From Aquisediminimonas sp031376385 (lineage in GTDB: Bacteria; Pseudomonadota; Alphaproteobacteria; Sphingomonadales; Sphingomonadaceae): DNA of 64,000 nt. Below are positions 1-8,196 of this stretch, in pieces (positions within the stretch are counted from its first letter, which is position 1; the number at the start of each line of letters is the position of its first letter). The stretch lies in contig JANMDQ010000027.1 in NCBI GenBank assembly GCA_031376385.1, positions 1-64,000 of the forward strand, written 5' to 3'. The position numbers were made by a program, and so were the translations under genes. The notes under the pieces are model-generated. The model did no database searches. It worked only from the letters and a program-made list of their open reading frames with translations, and was not told where the DNA came from.

Positions 1-619
1 ACCCTTTGCGGCTGGCAGGCGGCTTGGCATGTTTCACTGTCGTAAAATTGGCCTTAAGCGTCGCGATCAGATCGGTATCCGATCCGCCCGCCAACGACTT
101 GGCGACGAAAGCCCCGCCGGGCCGCAGCACTTGAACCGCGAAATCAACTGCGGCCTCAACTAAACCCATGGTCCGCAAATGGTCGGTCTGTTGATGCCCT
201 ACGGTGTTGGCTGCCATGTCAGATAGAACAAGGTCAGCTGCACCTTCCAACTGCTCCATCAGCCATTCCGGCGCGTCATCGGCCATGAAATCCATCTCTG
301 CTATGATCACGCCTTCAATCGGATCGGTCGGCAATAAATCAATGCCCACGATGCGCGCCTTGGGGCAGACTTTGCCCACCACTTGGGACCACCCACCCGG
401 CGCGATGCCCAAATCGACGACGCGCTTCACGCCTTTTAGAAAGTTAAACCGTTCGTCGAGTTCGATCAGCTTATAGGCCGCGCGGCTGCGGTATCCGTCA
501 GCTTTGGCGCGCTTGACATAAGGATCGTTCAACTGCCGTTCGAGCCAGCGGACCGATTGCGTCGTGCGGCCTTTGGCGGTTTTGACGCGTGTATGGCCTT
601 TTGATCCGCCTCTGCTCAT
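1..619 (-). CDS. rlmE: 23S rRNA (uridine-2'-O-)-methyltransferase RlmE, 3' end cut by window edge
   Basis: RlmE (FtsJ/RrmJ) 2'-O-methylates a uridine in the A-loop of 23S rRNA late in 50S assembly, using SAM. Reading leftward from ATG 619-617, the product begins MSRGGSKGHTRVKTAKGRT and carries SRAAYKL with the expected catalytic Lys, then the SAM-binding stretch VVDLGIAPGGWSQV. The frame is still open at base 1 with a basic VKHAKPPASRKG tail, so only the last few residues should be missing. Its start overlaps the stop of the upstream ppx gene (ATGA), so the two are translationally coupled. Identification is firm. Confidence 0.95.
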   Translation of the reverse strand, partial: MSRGGSKGHTRVKTAKGRTTQSVRWLERQLNDPYVKRAKADGYRSRAAYKLIELDERFNFLKGVKRVVDLGIAPGGWSQVVGKVCPKARIVGIDLLPTDPIEGVIIAEMDFMADDAPEWLMEQLEGAADLVLSDMAANTVGHQQTDHLRTMGLVEAAVDFAVQVLRPGGAFVAKSLAGGSDTDLIATLKANFTTVKHAKPPASRKG

Positions 620-1707
620 GTTCTGGCATCCAATTTCATCAACTGGCGAAGAATGCCTTCGCGAATGCCCCGGTCTGCCACGCCAACTGTCTCCGACGGC
701 CACGCGTCAAAAATCGCATCCAGAATAGCGCAGCCAGCCACCACCAGATCGGCGCGCTCCGGCCCAATGCAAGCCACCTCCGCGCGGCCCGCAATTGAAC
801 GGCGCGCCAAATCGAGGCTGATCGCTCGTAGTGCGTCTACCGGCGCTTGAATGCCGTCAACCTGCTTGCGGTCATAAGAAGGCAGGCACAGAAAAACACT
901 AGCCAGCGTAGTCACGGTACCGCTGGTGCCCAGCAGCCGGTTGCTGACAAGTCCCAAATCAAGGTCGCTGACAAAGGTGCCGATCGCTTCGGAAACTTGG
1001 GCTTTCATCGCCTCATAGGCCGTCAGGCGTGCTGCCTCATCTACGCCGTCTTGATCGACAGCCTCTGATAATGAGACAACCCCCCAAGGAATACTAAGCC
1101 AACTGAGCGTGCGCGGGTCGCCTTCGCCAGTTTCGATAATGGCGAGTTCGGTCGATCCGCCGCCAATATCAAAGATGAGGGCAGGGCCATCGCCAAGCGG
1201 CAGCATGCGGTAACATCCCATCACCGCCAATCGCGCTTCTTCCTCGGGATGGATGATATCAAGCAATATGCCTGTTTCGCGGGCGACGCGGTCGACAAAT
1301 TCCGGGCCATTGTCGGCTCGCCGGCAGGCCTCAGTCGCCACCGCGCGGGACAAGTGGACATTACGGCGGGCTAGCTTGGACGCACAGATGGAAAGAGCTG
1401 ATACTGCGCGATCCATCGCCGCATCACTTAGGCGTCCGCTGGCAGCGAGACCTTCGCCCAACCGCACAATACGCGAAAAGGCGTCGACTATGGAAAAGCC
1501 ATCCCCATCAGGCCTGGCGATCAACATTCGACAATTGTTGGTGCCCAAGTCTAAGGCGGCATAAGATTTCCGGGCCGGATATTGACCACGCCCTGCCTGC
1601 ACGAATGGAGACGAGCCTGCCCTAGCGCGCGCAGTTGGCGGCGGCTTTGCCGGGCTATCTCCCCGGCCCCGGCTGACGCCGTCAGGGCCTTGGAACTCTG
1701 TCATCAC
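616..1707 (-). CDS. ppx: Ppx/GppA family exopolyphosphatase or pppGpp phosphohydrolase
   Basis: This 363-residue protein belongs to the Ppx/GppA branch of the ASKHA fold, which hydrolyses terminal phosphates of polyphosphate and/or pppGpp. Visible are the N-terminal phosphate loop LDLGTNNCRMLIA (about residues 52-64), VATEACRRA with the likely catalytic Glu near 127, and the second nucleotide loop FDIGGGSTELA (179-189). It lacks the long C-terminal HD extension of enterobacterial Ppx, which is common for the alphaproteobacterial short form. The first 45 or so residues are a Pro/Arg-rich extension, so the true start could lie further in. It forms an operon with rlmE. Whether polyP or pppGpp is preferred cannot be read from sequence. 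Confidence 0.9.
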   Translation of the reverse strand: MMTEFQGPDGVSRGRGDSPAKPPPTARARAGSSPFVQAGRGQYPARKSYAALDLGTNNCRMLIARPDGDGFSIVDAFSRIVRLGEGLAASGRLSDAAMDRAVSALSICASKLARRNVHLSRAVATEACRRADNGPEFVDRVARETGILLDIIHPEEEARLAVMGCYRMLPLGDGPALIFDIGGGSTELAIIETGEGDPRTLSWLSIPWGVVSLSEAVDQDGVDEAARLTAYEAMKAQVSEAIGTFVSDLDLGLVSNRLLGTSGTVTTLASVFLCLPSYDRKQVDGIQAPVDALRAISLDLARRSIAGRAEVACIGPERADLVVAGCAILDAIFDAWPSETVGVADRGIREGILRQLMKLDART

Positions 1708-1839
1708 ACTGCCAATTCTATTCTACGGCATCTTCATAGATGCCGACACTTGGCCACTGTTTAGGGTCAAGGCGCTGCATCCGCAAGGCGGCGCGATTGA
1801 CAAAACGGGCAAATCAAGGCTAACGAGCATCTGCGGCGC

Positions 1840-1913
1840 TGCCCCGTCATCTAATGGTAAGATACCGGATTCTGATTCCGTTTATCGAGGTTCGAATCCT
1901 CGCGGGGCATCCA
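1840..1913 (+). tRNA. tRNA-Gln (anticodon CTG, reads CAG)
   Basis: The acceptor arms TGCCCCG (1840-1846) and CGGGGCA (1903-1909) pair fully and are followed by discriminator T and an encoded CCA. The D-arm region reads ATCTAATGGTAAGAT. The anticodon loop TTCTGAT has CTG at 1872-1874 with U33 before it. The T-arm CGAGG-TTCGAAT-CCTCG is perfect. The outermost anticodon-stem pair is a C-U mismatch; all other stems are sound. Confidence 0.95.
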
Positions 1914-1938
1914 GCCGTTTTTCCATGCACGGTTTTTT
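1914..1938 (+). terminator. possible weak terminator after tRNA-Gln
   Basis: A short CCGT/ACGG stem (1915-1918 with 1929-1932) is followed at once by six T residues. The stem is only 4 bp with a 10-nt loop, so this is a tentative intrinsic terminator, supported mainly by its place just after the tRNA. Confidence 0.3.
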
Positions 1939-1959
1939 GCCCTCGGCTATGACGGCCAC

Positions 1960-2622
1960 ATGGCAAAATGGCTGTTCAGATTTGGTGGCATCGTCGTGGG
2001 TTTGGCTACCTCTTACATGCTTGCGGCACTCGCGGGCAGCCTCATTCCCGGCAATCGAAACTGGGCTGAACCTGCGGATGGCATCACTCTGTATGTTGTG
2101 ACCAATGGCTATCACACCGGCCTGCTCCTCCCGGCGTCAGCGGACGGCGTTGATCTTTCACTCACATTTCGACCCACTGATCTGTCTGATCCCAACAGTG
2201 CCGGAGACTATCTGTTGTTCGGGTGGGGGGATCGGAATTTCTATCTGAACACGCCAACTTGGGCTGATGTGCGGCCCAAGACACTGCTTGTTGCGTTCAT
2301 AGGCAGTGGCGGCTCTCTGTTGCATGTTGACCATATTCAGTCGCCAACCGAAATTGCCGATGCGCGTGCGGTCCAGCTGACGTCAGCGGAATATCTAGTG
2401 CTGGTGGCGGAGATTAAGGGTTTTGCGAAGCTGGGAAGTGATGGCTATCCCATTGCCTTGCCCGGGTATGGGCCCCGCGATGTGTTCTATGAAGCCGTGG
2501 GGGGATACTCCGCTTTCACCACCTGCAATGTTTGGACGGCCGACCGGTTACAGGCTGCTGGTGTGAAAGTGGGGACGTGGACCCCGCTTAGTGGCGGCGT
2601 GATGCGCTGGTTCTCGCGCTAA
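1960..2622 (+). CDS. DUF2459 (TIGR02117-type) membrane-anchored protein
   Basis: The 220-residue product has an N-terminal hydrophobic segment (residues 5-30) that should anchor or export it. The body shows the DUF2459 signature: ITLYVVTNGYHTGLLLP, then LLFGWGDRNFYLNTPTW, and near the end a YSAFTTCNVWTADRL stretch. The biochemical role of this family is unknown. The conserved His and Cys in these motifs resemble those of small amidase-like folds, but that is inference. The gene stands alone between the tRNA and ndk. Confidence 0.85.
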   Translation: MAKWLFRFGGIVVGLATSYMLAALAGSLIPGNRNWAEPADGITLYVVTNGYHTGLLLPASADGVDLSLTFRPTDLSDPNSAGDYLLFGWGDRNFYLNTPTWADVRPKTLLVAFIGSGGSLLHVDHIQSPTEIADARAVQLTSAEYLVLVAEIKGFAKLGSDGYPIALPGYGPRDVFYEAVGGYSAFTTCNVWTADRLQAAGVKVGTWTPLSGGVMRWFSR

Positions 2623-2698
2623 GCCCTTGCCATTTTGCACTGCACAATCTAAGCGCGCGGCCAATCCTAAACCCTTTGTCACATGGAGACGACCTGTC

Positions 2699-3121
2699 AT
2701 GGCCGCCACACGCACTTTTTCGATCATCAAACCAGATGCCACACGCCGCAACCTTACAGGTGCCGTCACCAAAATGCTCGAAGACGGCGGACTTCGTGTT
2801 GTCGCGTCCAAGCGCATCCATATGACCAAGGATCAGGCCGAGGGCTTTTACGGCGTCCACCGCGAACGTCCCTTTTTCAACGACCTCGTCTCTTTCATGA
2901 TCTCCGGCCCGGTGGTTGTGCAGGTTCTTGAAGGCGAAAACGCGATGCAGCGCAATCGCGACATCATGGGCGCGACGAACCCTGAAAACGCCGACGCAGG
3001 CACGATCCGCAAGGAAATTGCTGAATCCATCGAAGCCAATTCCGTGCACGGTTCGGATTCGGACGAAAATGCCGCGATTGAGATCGCCCATTTCTTCAAG
3101 CCCGAAGAAATCGTTGGCTGA
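2699..3121 (+). CDS. ndk: nucleoside diphosphate kinase
   Basis: Ndk moves the gamma phosphate of ATP onto NDPs through a phosphohistidine. The 140-residue protein is full length. It has K11 in IIKPDA, and the active-site His is H117 in NSVHGSD. The ATG at 2699 was chosen because GGAG lies about 10 nt upstream and it gives the standard N-terminus MAATRTFSIIKPDA; the 24 residues upstream in frame are not family-like. Its end overlaps the TTG start of aat. Confidence 0.97.
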   Translation: MAATRTFSIIKPDATRRNLTGAVTKMLEDGGLRVVASKRIHMTKDQAEGFYGVHRERPFFNDLVSFMISGPVVVQVLEGENAMQRNRDIMGATNPENADAGTIRKEIAESIEANSVHGSDSDENAAIEIAHFFKPEEIVG

Positions 3122-3698
3122 TCAAGAGCCACTTGATCCCCAAACCCTGCTGCGTGCCTATGCAGCAGGTATTTTCCCAATGTCTGATGCGCGCGATGCG
3201 CCAGACATTTATTGGGTGGAACCCAAGCGACGCGGCGTGTTGCCGCTTGGCGATTTCCATATCTCCAAATCGCTGTCGAAAACTCTGAAATCAGGGCGGT
3301 TTCGCACCAGCCGCAATGAAGCGTTTGCCGATGTTGTGCGGCTGTGCGCTGCCGAGGCTGACGACCGCCCATCGACCTGGATCAATCGGCCCATTGAACA
3401 GGCCGTCGCCATGCTTCATGAGATGGGGTGCGCGCATTCAGTGGAGGTTTGGCAGGGCGATGCACTGGTCGGTGGCCTTTATGGGATCAGCCTTGGCCGC
3501 GCCTTTTTCGGCGAATCCATGTTCAGCCGCGCGACCGACGCGTCAAAGGTCGCGCTGGTTCATCTTGTCGAATGGATGAAGGCGCAGGGCTATATCTTGC
3601 TCGATTGCCAGTTCATCACGCCGCATCTGGCTTCGATGGGGGCCGTGGAAGTGTCGCGGGCAAAATATCTGGCACTGCTCGGTGATGCGCTGGAGTAG
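3114..3698 (+). CDS. aat: leucyl/phenylalanyl-tRNA--protein transferase
   Basis: Aat attaches Leu or Phe to the N-terminus of proteins bearing Arg or Lys, marking them for ClpS/ClpAP in the N-end rule pathway. The 194-residue product contains the family's AYAAGIFPM motif near the start, YWVEPKRRGVLPL, the EVWQGDALVGGLYGISLG core, and FGESMFSR followed by LLDCQF. A TTG start at 3114 is proposed because it yields MADQEPLDPQTLLRAYAAG and overlaps the ndk stop by 8 bases; there is no upstream ATG giving a sensible N-terminus. Confidence 0.92.
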   Translation: MADQEPLDPQTLLRAYAAGIFPMSDARDAPDIYWVEPKRRGVLPLGDFHISKSLSKTLKSGRFRTSRNEAFADVVRLCAAEADDRPSTWINRPIEQAVAMLHEMGCAHSVEVWQGDALVGGLYGISLGRAFFGESMFSRATDASKVALVHLVEWMKAQGYILLDCQFITPHLASMGAVEVSRAKYLALLGDALE

Positions 3699-3736
3699 GA
3701 GCTGCTCCAAGCTTCCAGCCGCGCCGTGCTGTCACT

Positions 3737-3833
3737 CCGCTCACCCTGAGCTTGACGAAGGGTTGATTCAGGAGGAGCCGAAGTGGCTTGAGCGAACGCC
3801 CATCTAACCCTTCGTCAAGCTCAGGGTGAACGG
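3737..3833. repeat. intergenic palindromic repeat, family C
   Basis: Two 28-bp arms, 3737-3764 and 3806-3833, are inverted copies with one mismatch; the arm core is CCCTGAGCTTGACGAAGGG. They surround a 41-bp centre and lie between the converging aat and DUF2155 genes, where the hairpin could also stop transcription. Related arms occur at 57611-57732 and inside ileS (57134-57206). Confidence 0.9.
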
Positions 3834-3859
3834 GTCGATCCAAACTAAGTTGAAAAACC

Positions 3860-4465
3860 CTAAGTTTCGTCGTCTGTATCGCCGCTTCGGGCCTTGGGTT
3901 CTTCCGTGCCCCGAATGACGCTGGTATCCGGGCCAATATCAGCATGCTTCATCCGACATTCCTTGGTCCACACATCATAGGCGGGATGTTCTACAACATT
4001 CAGCGACGGCGACTCTTTGAACAGCCAGCCTGAGAAATAACGCCGCCATTTCTTGTCCGTGTCATTGACCAGCAATTGCACGAACGCCCCCGTCAATTGC
4101 TCCGGCTCCCAAGGCGCAGTCGTTTCGCAGGCGCGCAGGCGGACAACGACATCGCCAATGCGAACGGCTTGACCCGGTTTCAAGGTCAAGTCCCGCCACA
4201 ATCCATTCCGCTTGTTGAGTAAGCCCACAATTGCGACGCGATCTGCCATCGGCGTCACTTTGGATGACGGTGTGAAGGCTGCGGGCTTGGGCGCGGCCGG
4301 TTTTGCAGCGGTTGGCACTGCTGTGGGCGGGGTTGTTTCGCTGGTCACAGCGCCGCTGTTACCCATCACTGCGTTGCGGACTGCAGGTGCTGCTTGCAGC
4401 GCTGCGATTCCGATCACGCTCAGTGCGCCCGCAACAATAAGGCTGCGTTTTAGATCAAATCTCAT
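3860..4465 (-). CDS. DUF2155 domain-containing secreted protein
   Basis: The 201-residue product starts MRFDLKRSLIVAGALSV, a signal peptide or anchor, then an Ala/Pro/Thr-rich linker, and a C-terminal DUF2155 domain (VAIVGLLNKRNGLWRDLTLK, then the FSGWLFKESPSLNVVEHPAYDVW stretch ending in a KEC). The domain's function is unknown. The ATG at 4465-4463 overlaps the stop of the NDUFA12-like gene (TGATG), so the two are co-translated. This pairing is familiar in sphingomonads. Confidence 0.88.
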   Translation of the reverse strand: MRFDLKRSLIVAGALSVIGIAALQAAPAVRNAVMGNSGAVTSETTPPTAVPTAAKPAAPKPAAFTPSSKVTPMADRVAIVGLLNKRNGLWRDLTLKPGQAVRIGDVVVRLRACETTAPWEPEQLTGAFVQLLVNDTDKKWRRYFSGWLFKESPSLNVVEHPAYDVWTKECRMKHADIGPDTSVIRGTEEPKARSGDTDDET

Positions 4466-4863
4466 CACGGCGCGTCCGGGCTCCACGCCTCATAATCGCC
4501 TGAAACGCGCGCTCTGGCGTCGCCATTGCCGTAAGCACCGGCTGGGCGGTAAGCCCCGTCAGTGCCCGTCATATTAGGTGTAGGCAGGGCTTCCCATTTG
4601 CGCTGAGGCGGCAAGGATTTATCAGGCACATCGTCAATTTGGTGGTGCAGCCAGCTATACCATTCGGGCGGAATACGACTGCTGTCATTCACGCCTGCAT
4701 ACATAACCCAGCGGCGGTTACGGCCCTGTTCTGCCTTGCGCGCCTGATAATAGACATTGCCCTGCACATCCTGCCCCACCTCAGCGCCTGTGCGCTGCGT
4801 ATTGAGCCAAGTGCCGAAGGTTGCTCCCTCCCACCAGGTGAAGATATTTTTAAATGCGCCCAT
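4465..4863 (-). CDS. NADH:ubiquinone oxidoreductase subunit NDUFA12-like
   Basis: NDUFA12 (B17.2) is an accessory subunit of respiratory complex I shared by mitochondria and alphaproteobacteria. The 132-residue product shows the family hallmarks: FTWWEGATFGTWLNT, then VGQDVQGNVYYQ, NRRWVMYAG, and PPEWYSWLHHQIDD. The second in-frame ATG (4863) is chosen because it gives the usual MGAFKNIFTWWEG N-terminus. Its presence points to alphaproteobacteria. Confidence 0.93.
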   Translation of the reverse strand: MGAFKNIFTWWEGATFGTWLNTQRTGAEVGQDVQGNVYYQARKAEQGRNRRWVMYAGVNDSSRIPPEWYSWLHHQIDDVPDKSLPPQRKWEALPTPNMTGTDGAYRPAGAYGNGDARARVSGDYEAWSPDAP

Positions 4864-4914
4864 GCTTGGCCATCTACGCAATCACGGCTCAGCGTGCAAG
4901 CGGCACTCAGCGCG

Positions 4915-5394
4915 CTACTTACCCTGCGGATCGCGCCAGATCACGCGGTCCCCTTCGCCAATGCCTTGCTTGGCCGCTTGACCACCAGCAATCTCAAGAA
5001 CCGCCGCAATAGGCTCTCCAGATGAGACGGGTTCAAGAGATTGGGGAACAGTATCCGGTGCAACGCGCGCAATCGTGCCGTCGCTGCGGACAAATATCAT
5101 ATCTAGCGGAATAAGAGTATTCTTCATCCAGAAACTCGCCATCCGCGGCGGTTCCATTGGAAAGATCATTCCAGCATTTGCCGCCATAGTCTCACGGAAC
5201 ATCATGCCGCGCTGTTGTTCTTCGCCCGAACGGGCAATTTCAACCGTAAAGCTTCGGTCGCCGGTCGCGGTGCGGATCGTCAGCGGCACTTTAGCCAATG
5301 ACTCCGTGGTCATCGCCGCAAAAGGCCCGGACGTACATCCGGCACCAGCTGCAATTAAAATAAAGGCGGAAAACGCAACACGCCACTTCATCAC
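4915..5394 (-). CDS. DUF192 domain lipoprotein
   Basis: The 159-residue product has a lipoprotein signal ending AAGAGC, with Cys at about residue 20, so it is probably membrane-anchored. The DUF192 domain follows: the EEQQRGMMFRETMA segment, then MASFWMKNTLIPLDMIFV, VAPDTVPQS and VLEIAGGQA. The family's role is not established. Its start codon overlaps the stop of the upstream cold-shock gene, so it is translated as the second gene of a pair. Confidence 0.9.
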   Translation of the reverse strand: MMKWRVAFSAFILIAAGAGCTSGPFAAMTTESLAKVPLTIRTATGDRSFTVEIARSGEEQQRGMMFRETMAANAGMIFPMEPPRMASFWMKNTLIPLDMIFVRSDGTIARVAPDTVPQSLEPVSSGEPIAAVLEIAGGQAAKQGIGEGDRVIWRDPQGK

Positions 5395-6014
5395 TTTGGC
5401 TCCACATCAATCGCCATCAGGCCGCGCTCCGTCGTTGCGACGCGGGCCGACATTTCATCACCCGGCATAGCATCAATAATGCCAGCCTTACGAAGCGTCT
5501 CCATATGCACGAAAATATCGGCGTCGTCATCAATTCGGTTGAGGAAGCCAAAGCCTTTTAAACGATTGAACCATTTGACGATAACGGCCTCAAAGGGCTC
5601 TCCATCTGCTGACACCTGTCGCCTCTCTGCATGTGCAGGGCGAGCATTCGTCCGGCTGTCAAGATCCGGGCCAGTCGCCGTGCTAAGATCAAAGCGAATC
5701 ACACGGTGCGCCTGAAGGCCGCGCGCGCCCTGAACAACTTCACAATCAACAAGGGCGCCCTCGGGCAACATGCGCCTCCCATGATCCCGCAACACGGAAA
5801 AATGCAGCAAAACATCGCCGCCCTCATCGTCAGTGACAATGAAGCCAAAACCTCTGGTGGCGTCAAACCATTTTACTTGGCCACTTTTTACAGTTGGCAA
5901 GGGCTCGTCGTGGACGCCCTGCTCATCAATTTTATGCATACGCCCCGCCTGTGACACGTCATGATCAACACTCGACCCGAGGAGCGCATGAGTCTGTGCA
6001 CCTTCGATTGGCAT
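5391..6014 (-). CDS. protein with two cold-shock domains
   Basis: A 207-residue protein with two CSDs, the form typical of alphaproteobacteria. CSD1 runs from SGQVKWFDATRGFGFIV with VLLHFSVL; CSD2 from VIVKWFNRLKGFGFLNR with IFVHMETL. Both keep the RNP1 and RNP2 aromatic residues used to bind single-stranded nucleic acid. A charged linker separates them. Two starts are possible: ATG 6014 (AAGG upstream) or ATG 5939 (AGGCGGGG upstream); the second removes 25 non-domain residues. It probably acts as an RNA chaperone or antiterminator. Confidence 0.9.
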   Translation of the reverse strand: MPIEGAQTHALLGSSVDHDVSQAGRMHKIDEQGVHDEPLPTVKSGQVKWFDATRGFGFIVTDDEGGDVLLHFSVLRDHGRRMLPEGALVDCEVVQGARGLQAHRVIRFDLSTATGPDLDSRTNARPAHAERRQVSADGEPFEAVIVKWFNRLKGFGFLNRIDDDADIFVHMETLRKAGIIDAMPGDEMSARVATTERGLMAIDVEPK

Positions 6015-6079
6015 AACTGCCTTGCTGTTTTATATTATGACGATCCTGCCCTTAAATTTCAACTGTTTACCAACAAAGA

Positions 6080-6619
6080 TCAGTCAAATTCGCTCAAGGC
6101 TTCCTGCGCGTCTTTCAGATCGGGGAAATTGATTATTCGGTAGGCAATTTGTGGGGGATGCCCTGCGCGCAAAAATGCCCCTACCCAACGATTGCGTGCG
6201 CGATCATCGGGGGGTGAAAGGCAATAGGGGCCAATTCGTTTCCGCTCGGCAAATTTGAGCGCCCGTTCAAAGTCCTCCGACGCATTGGGTTCGCACAGCG
6301 GCTGCGCTATTTCCTCTGCAATGCCAGCGGCACGAAGCGTGGATTTTACGCGCAGCTTGCCCATCCCTTTGCGGCCCAAGGCCGCCGCTTTTCCTTCAGC
6401 AAACAGCTGATCATTCACATAGCCGAGCGATGTGAATTCGGCGGCAAGCATTTCTGGCTGAGGCGGTGCATCGTCGGCCCATCCCCTTTCGCGCAGTTTT
6501 CGCCGGAGATAGACGGCCAACTTTGCCTCGGTTGTCGCAAAGCGCGCTGCATAAGTGAGTGCCAAATCGCGCATTTTCGGGGCCGTTAGCGGCTGAGGCT
6601 TGATAGATCCGCGTGCCAT
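6080..6619 (-). CDS. recX: RecX-family regulatory protein
   Basis: RecX caps and disassembles RecA filaments. The 179-residue product matches the family: LALTYAARFATTEAKLAVYLRRKL in the first three-helix repeat, FTSLGYVNDQLFAEGKA, and the third-repeat segment ending in IIN. The start at 6619 (MARGSIKPQP) is preferred over an upstream ATG at 6634. recA is not in this window. The gene stands alone. Confidence 0.85.
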   Translation of the reverse strand: MARGSIKPQPLTAPKMRDLALTYAARFATTEAKLAVYLRRKLRERGWADDAPPQPEMLAAEFTSLGYVNDQLFAEGKAAALGRKGMGKLRVKSTLRAAGIAEEIAQPLCEPNASEDFERALKFAERKRIGPYCLSPPDDRARNRWVGAFLRAGHPPQIAYRIINFPDLKDAQEALSEFD

Positions 6620-6793
6620 GGCACAACTTAGCAATGCAAGGGCTTCGATTCAAATGCCAGATTACATAGTTGCTGTCATAATGGCGGGTGGATCTCACGC
6701 TAACCCGTTTTCATCACTTTATTATGTGGATCGAAGCAGGAATTTAACAACATTGCAGGTATCGACGCTGCAGAACGAGAGTAGGAGCGCCTC

Positions 6794-8164
6794 ATGAACC
6801 CGAACAGCAGTACGCCAAAGCCCACCATTTGGTCTCGTGCTCGGGAAATGGCAATGAAAGCGCCAGTTGAGCGCAACCGCTATGTCGATTTTCTGCGTGC
6901 CTTTTCGATTTTGGCCGTGGTGGTCGGCCATTGGCTGGTGGCTGCCCCGTCGATGAAAGATGGCGCTGTTGAAGGCGGGCATTTGCTCGGCATAGTGCCG
7001 TGGACGCAGTGGTTGACCTGGGGGTTCCAAGTGATGCCGATTTTCTTTCTGGTCGGTGGATTTTCCAATGCTCTGTCATGGTCCGCCACGCAGCGCGCGG
7101 GAGGGAGCTACTCCGCCTGGTTCTCGGCGCGAGTGCAGCGGCTGATCAATCCGGTATTGCCACTGTTTGTCATTTGGACTCTCTTCGCTCTATTTGGCAC
7201 GGCGCTGGGCGTTGATCGCAAAATCGTGTCGCTGGCGACGCAGCTGGCACTCATTCCGGTTTGGTTTTTGGCTGTTTACCTTTTGGTTTCAGCCCTTGTT
7301 CCGGTCACTCACGCAGCATGGAAACGGTTTGGAATGGGTTCATTCTGGGGCCTTGTTGCAGGGGCCATCGCTGTTGATGCCGCGACTTTGGTGTTCAAAG
7401 TGCCGATGATCAACTTTGCGAACTTTGCGTTTGTGTGGCTCGCCGTTCACCAGTTGGGCTATGCGTGGAGTGAAGGCTATTTCGCAGATCGTGGCCGTGC
7501 GCTGACATGGGGTGTCGGCGGCATTAGTTTGCTCGGCTTGCTCGTCGGCTTTGGTCCCTATCCCGTGGCGATGATTGGCGTGCCGGGCGCGGAGATGACC
7601 AATTCGATGCCGCCTACACTGGCCTTGCTGGCGTTGGGCATTGGGCAAACGGGGCTCGCGTTAGCGCTGGAACCAGCTGGACGACGGATGCTGGATAATT
7701 TGCGCATCTGGACTGGCGTTGTTCTGGTCAATGGGATGATTATGACAATTTACCTTTGGCACTTAACAGCGTTTGTGCTCGTGCTTGTGGGCGCTTGGCT
7801 GTTGGGTGGGGTGGGCTTGGATGTGGCACCGGGCAGCAGCACGTGGTGGACGGCGCGCCCGCTGTGGTTTGCACTTTACATTATCACTCTCTTCCCGCTG
7901 ATCCTGATATTTTCGCGCTATGAACGCATGGGCAGTGCAGCAGGGAAGGCTGGCGCGAAACATGTGCCGCACTGGCGCCTCATCACGGGATTGTTGCTGG
8001 TGTGTGCTGGGCTCGCGGCGACTGCGGCGATCAGCATTGCAAGCCCGCTGGGTGTGACAGGTGTCAGGCTCTGGGTGGTCGCGCTTCCTTTTGTGGGTGC
8101 GGCCCTCGTTGGATTTGGACCGGCCTATGATTTTGCCAAGCGGTTTCGCAAGGCTGCGGGCTAG
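6794..8164 (+). CDS. acyltransferase family 3 membrane protein
   Basis: A 456-residue polytopic membrane protein of the Acyltransferase_3 (OafA/YrhL) family, which acetylates or acylates surface glycans or other extracytoplasmic acceptors. The N-terminus RNRYVDFLRAFSILAVVVGHW contains the family Arg and the His of the R/H motif in the first membrane helix. About ten hydrophobic segments follow. An AGGAG ribosome site precedes ATG 6794. The acceptor cannot be predicted. guaA begins 32 bases after the stop and may share the transcript. Confidence 0.85.
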   Translation: MNPNSSTPKPTIWSRAREMAMKAPVERNRYVDFLRAFSILAVVVGHWLVAAPSMKDGAVEGGHLLGIVPWTQWLTWGFQVMPIFFLVGGFSNALSWSATQRAGGSYSAWFSARVQRLINPVLPLFVIWTLFALFGTALGVDRKIVSLATQLALIPVWFLAVYLLVSALVPVTHAAWKRFGMGSFWGLVAGAIAVDAATLVFKVPMINFANFAFVWLAVHQLGYAWSEGYFADRGRALTWGVGGISLLGLLVGFGPYPVAMIGVPGAEMTNSMPPTLALLALGIGQTGLALALEPAGRRMLDNLRIWTGVVLVNGMIMTIYLWHLTAFVLVLVGAWLLGGVGLDVAPGSSTWWTARPLWFALYIITLFPLILIFSRYERMGSAAGKAGAKHVPHWRLITGLLLVCAGLAATAAISIASPLGVTGVRLWVVALPFVGAALVGFGPAYDFAKRFRKAAG

Positions 8165-8196
8165 ACTTGGGGCCAGCCGCTGCCTATCGGCTGGTC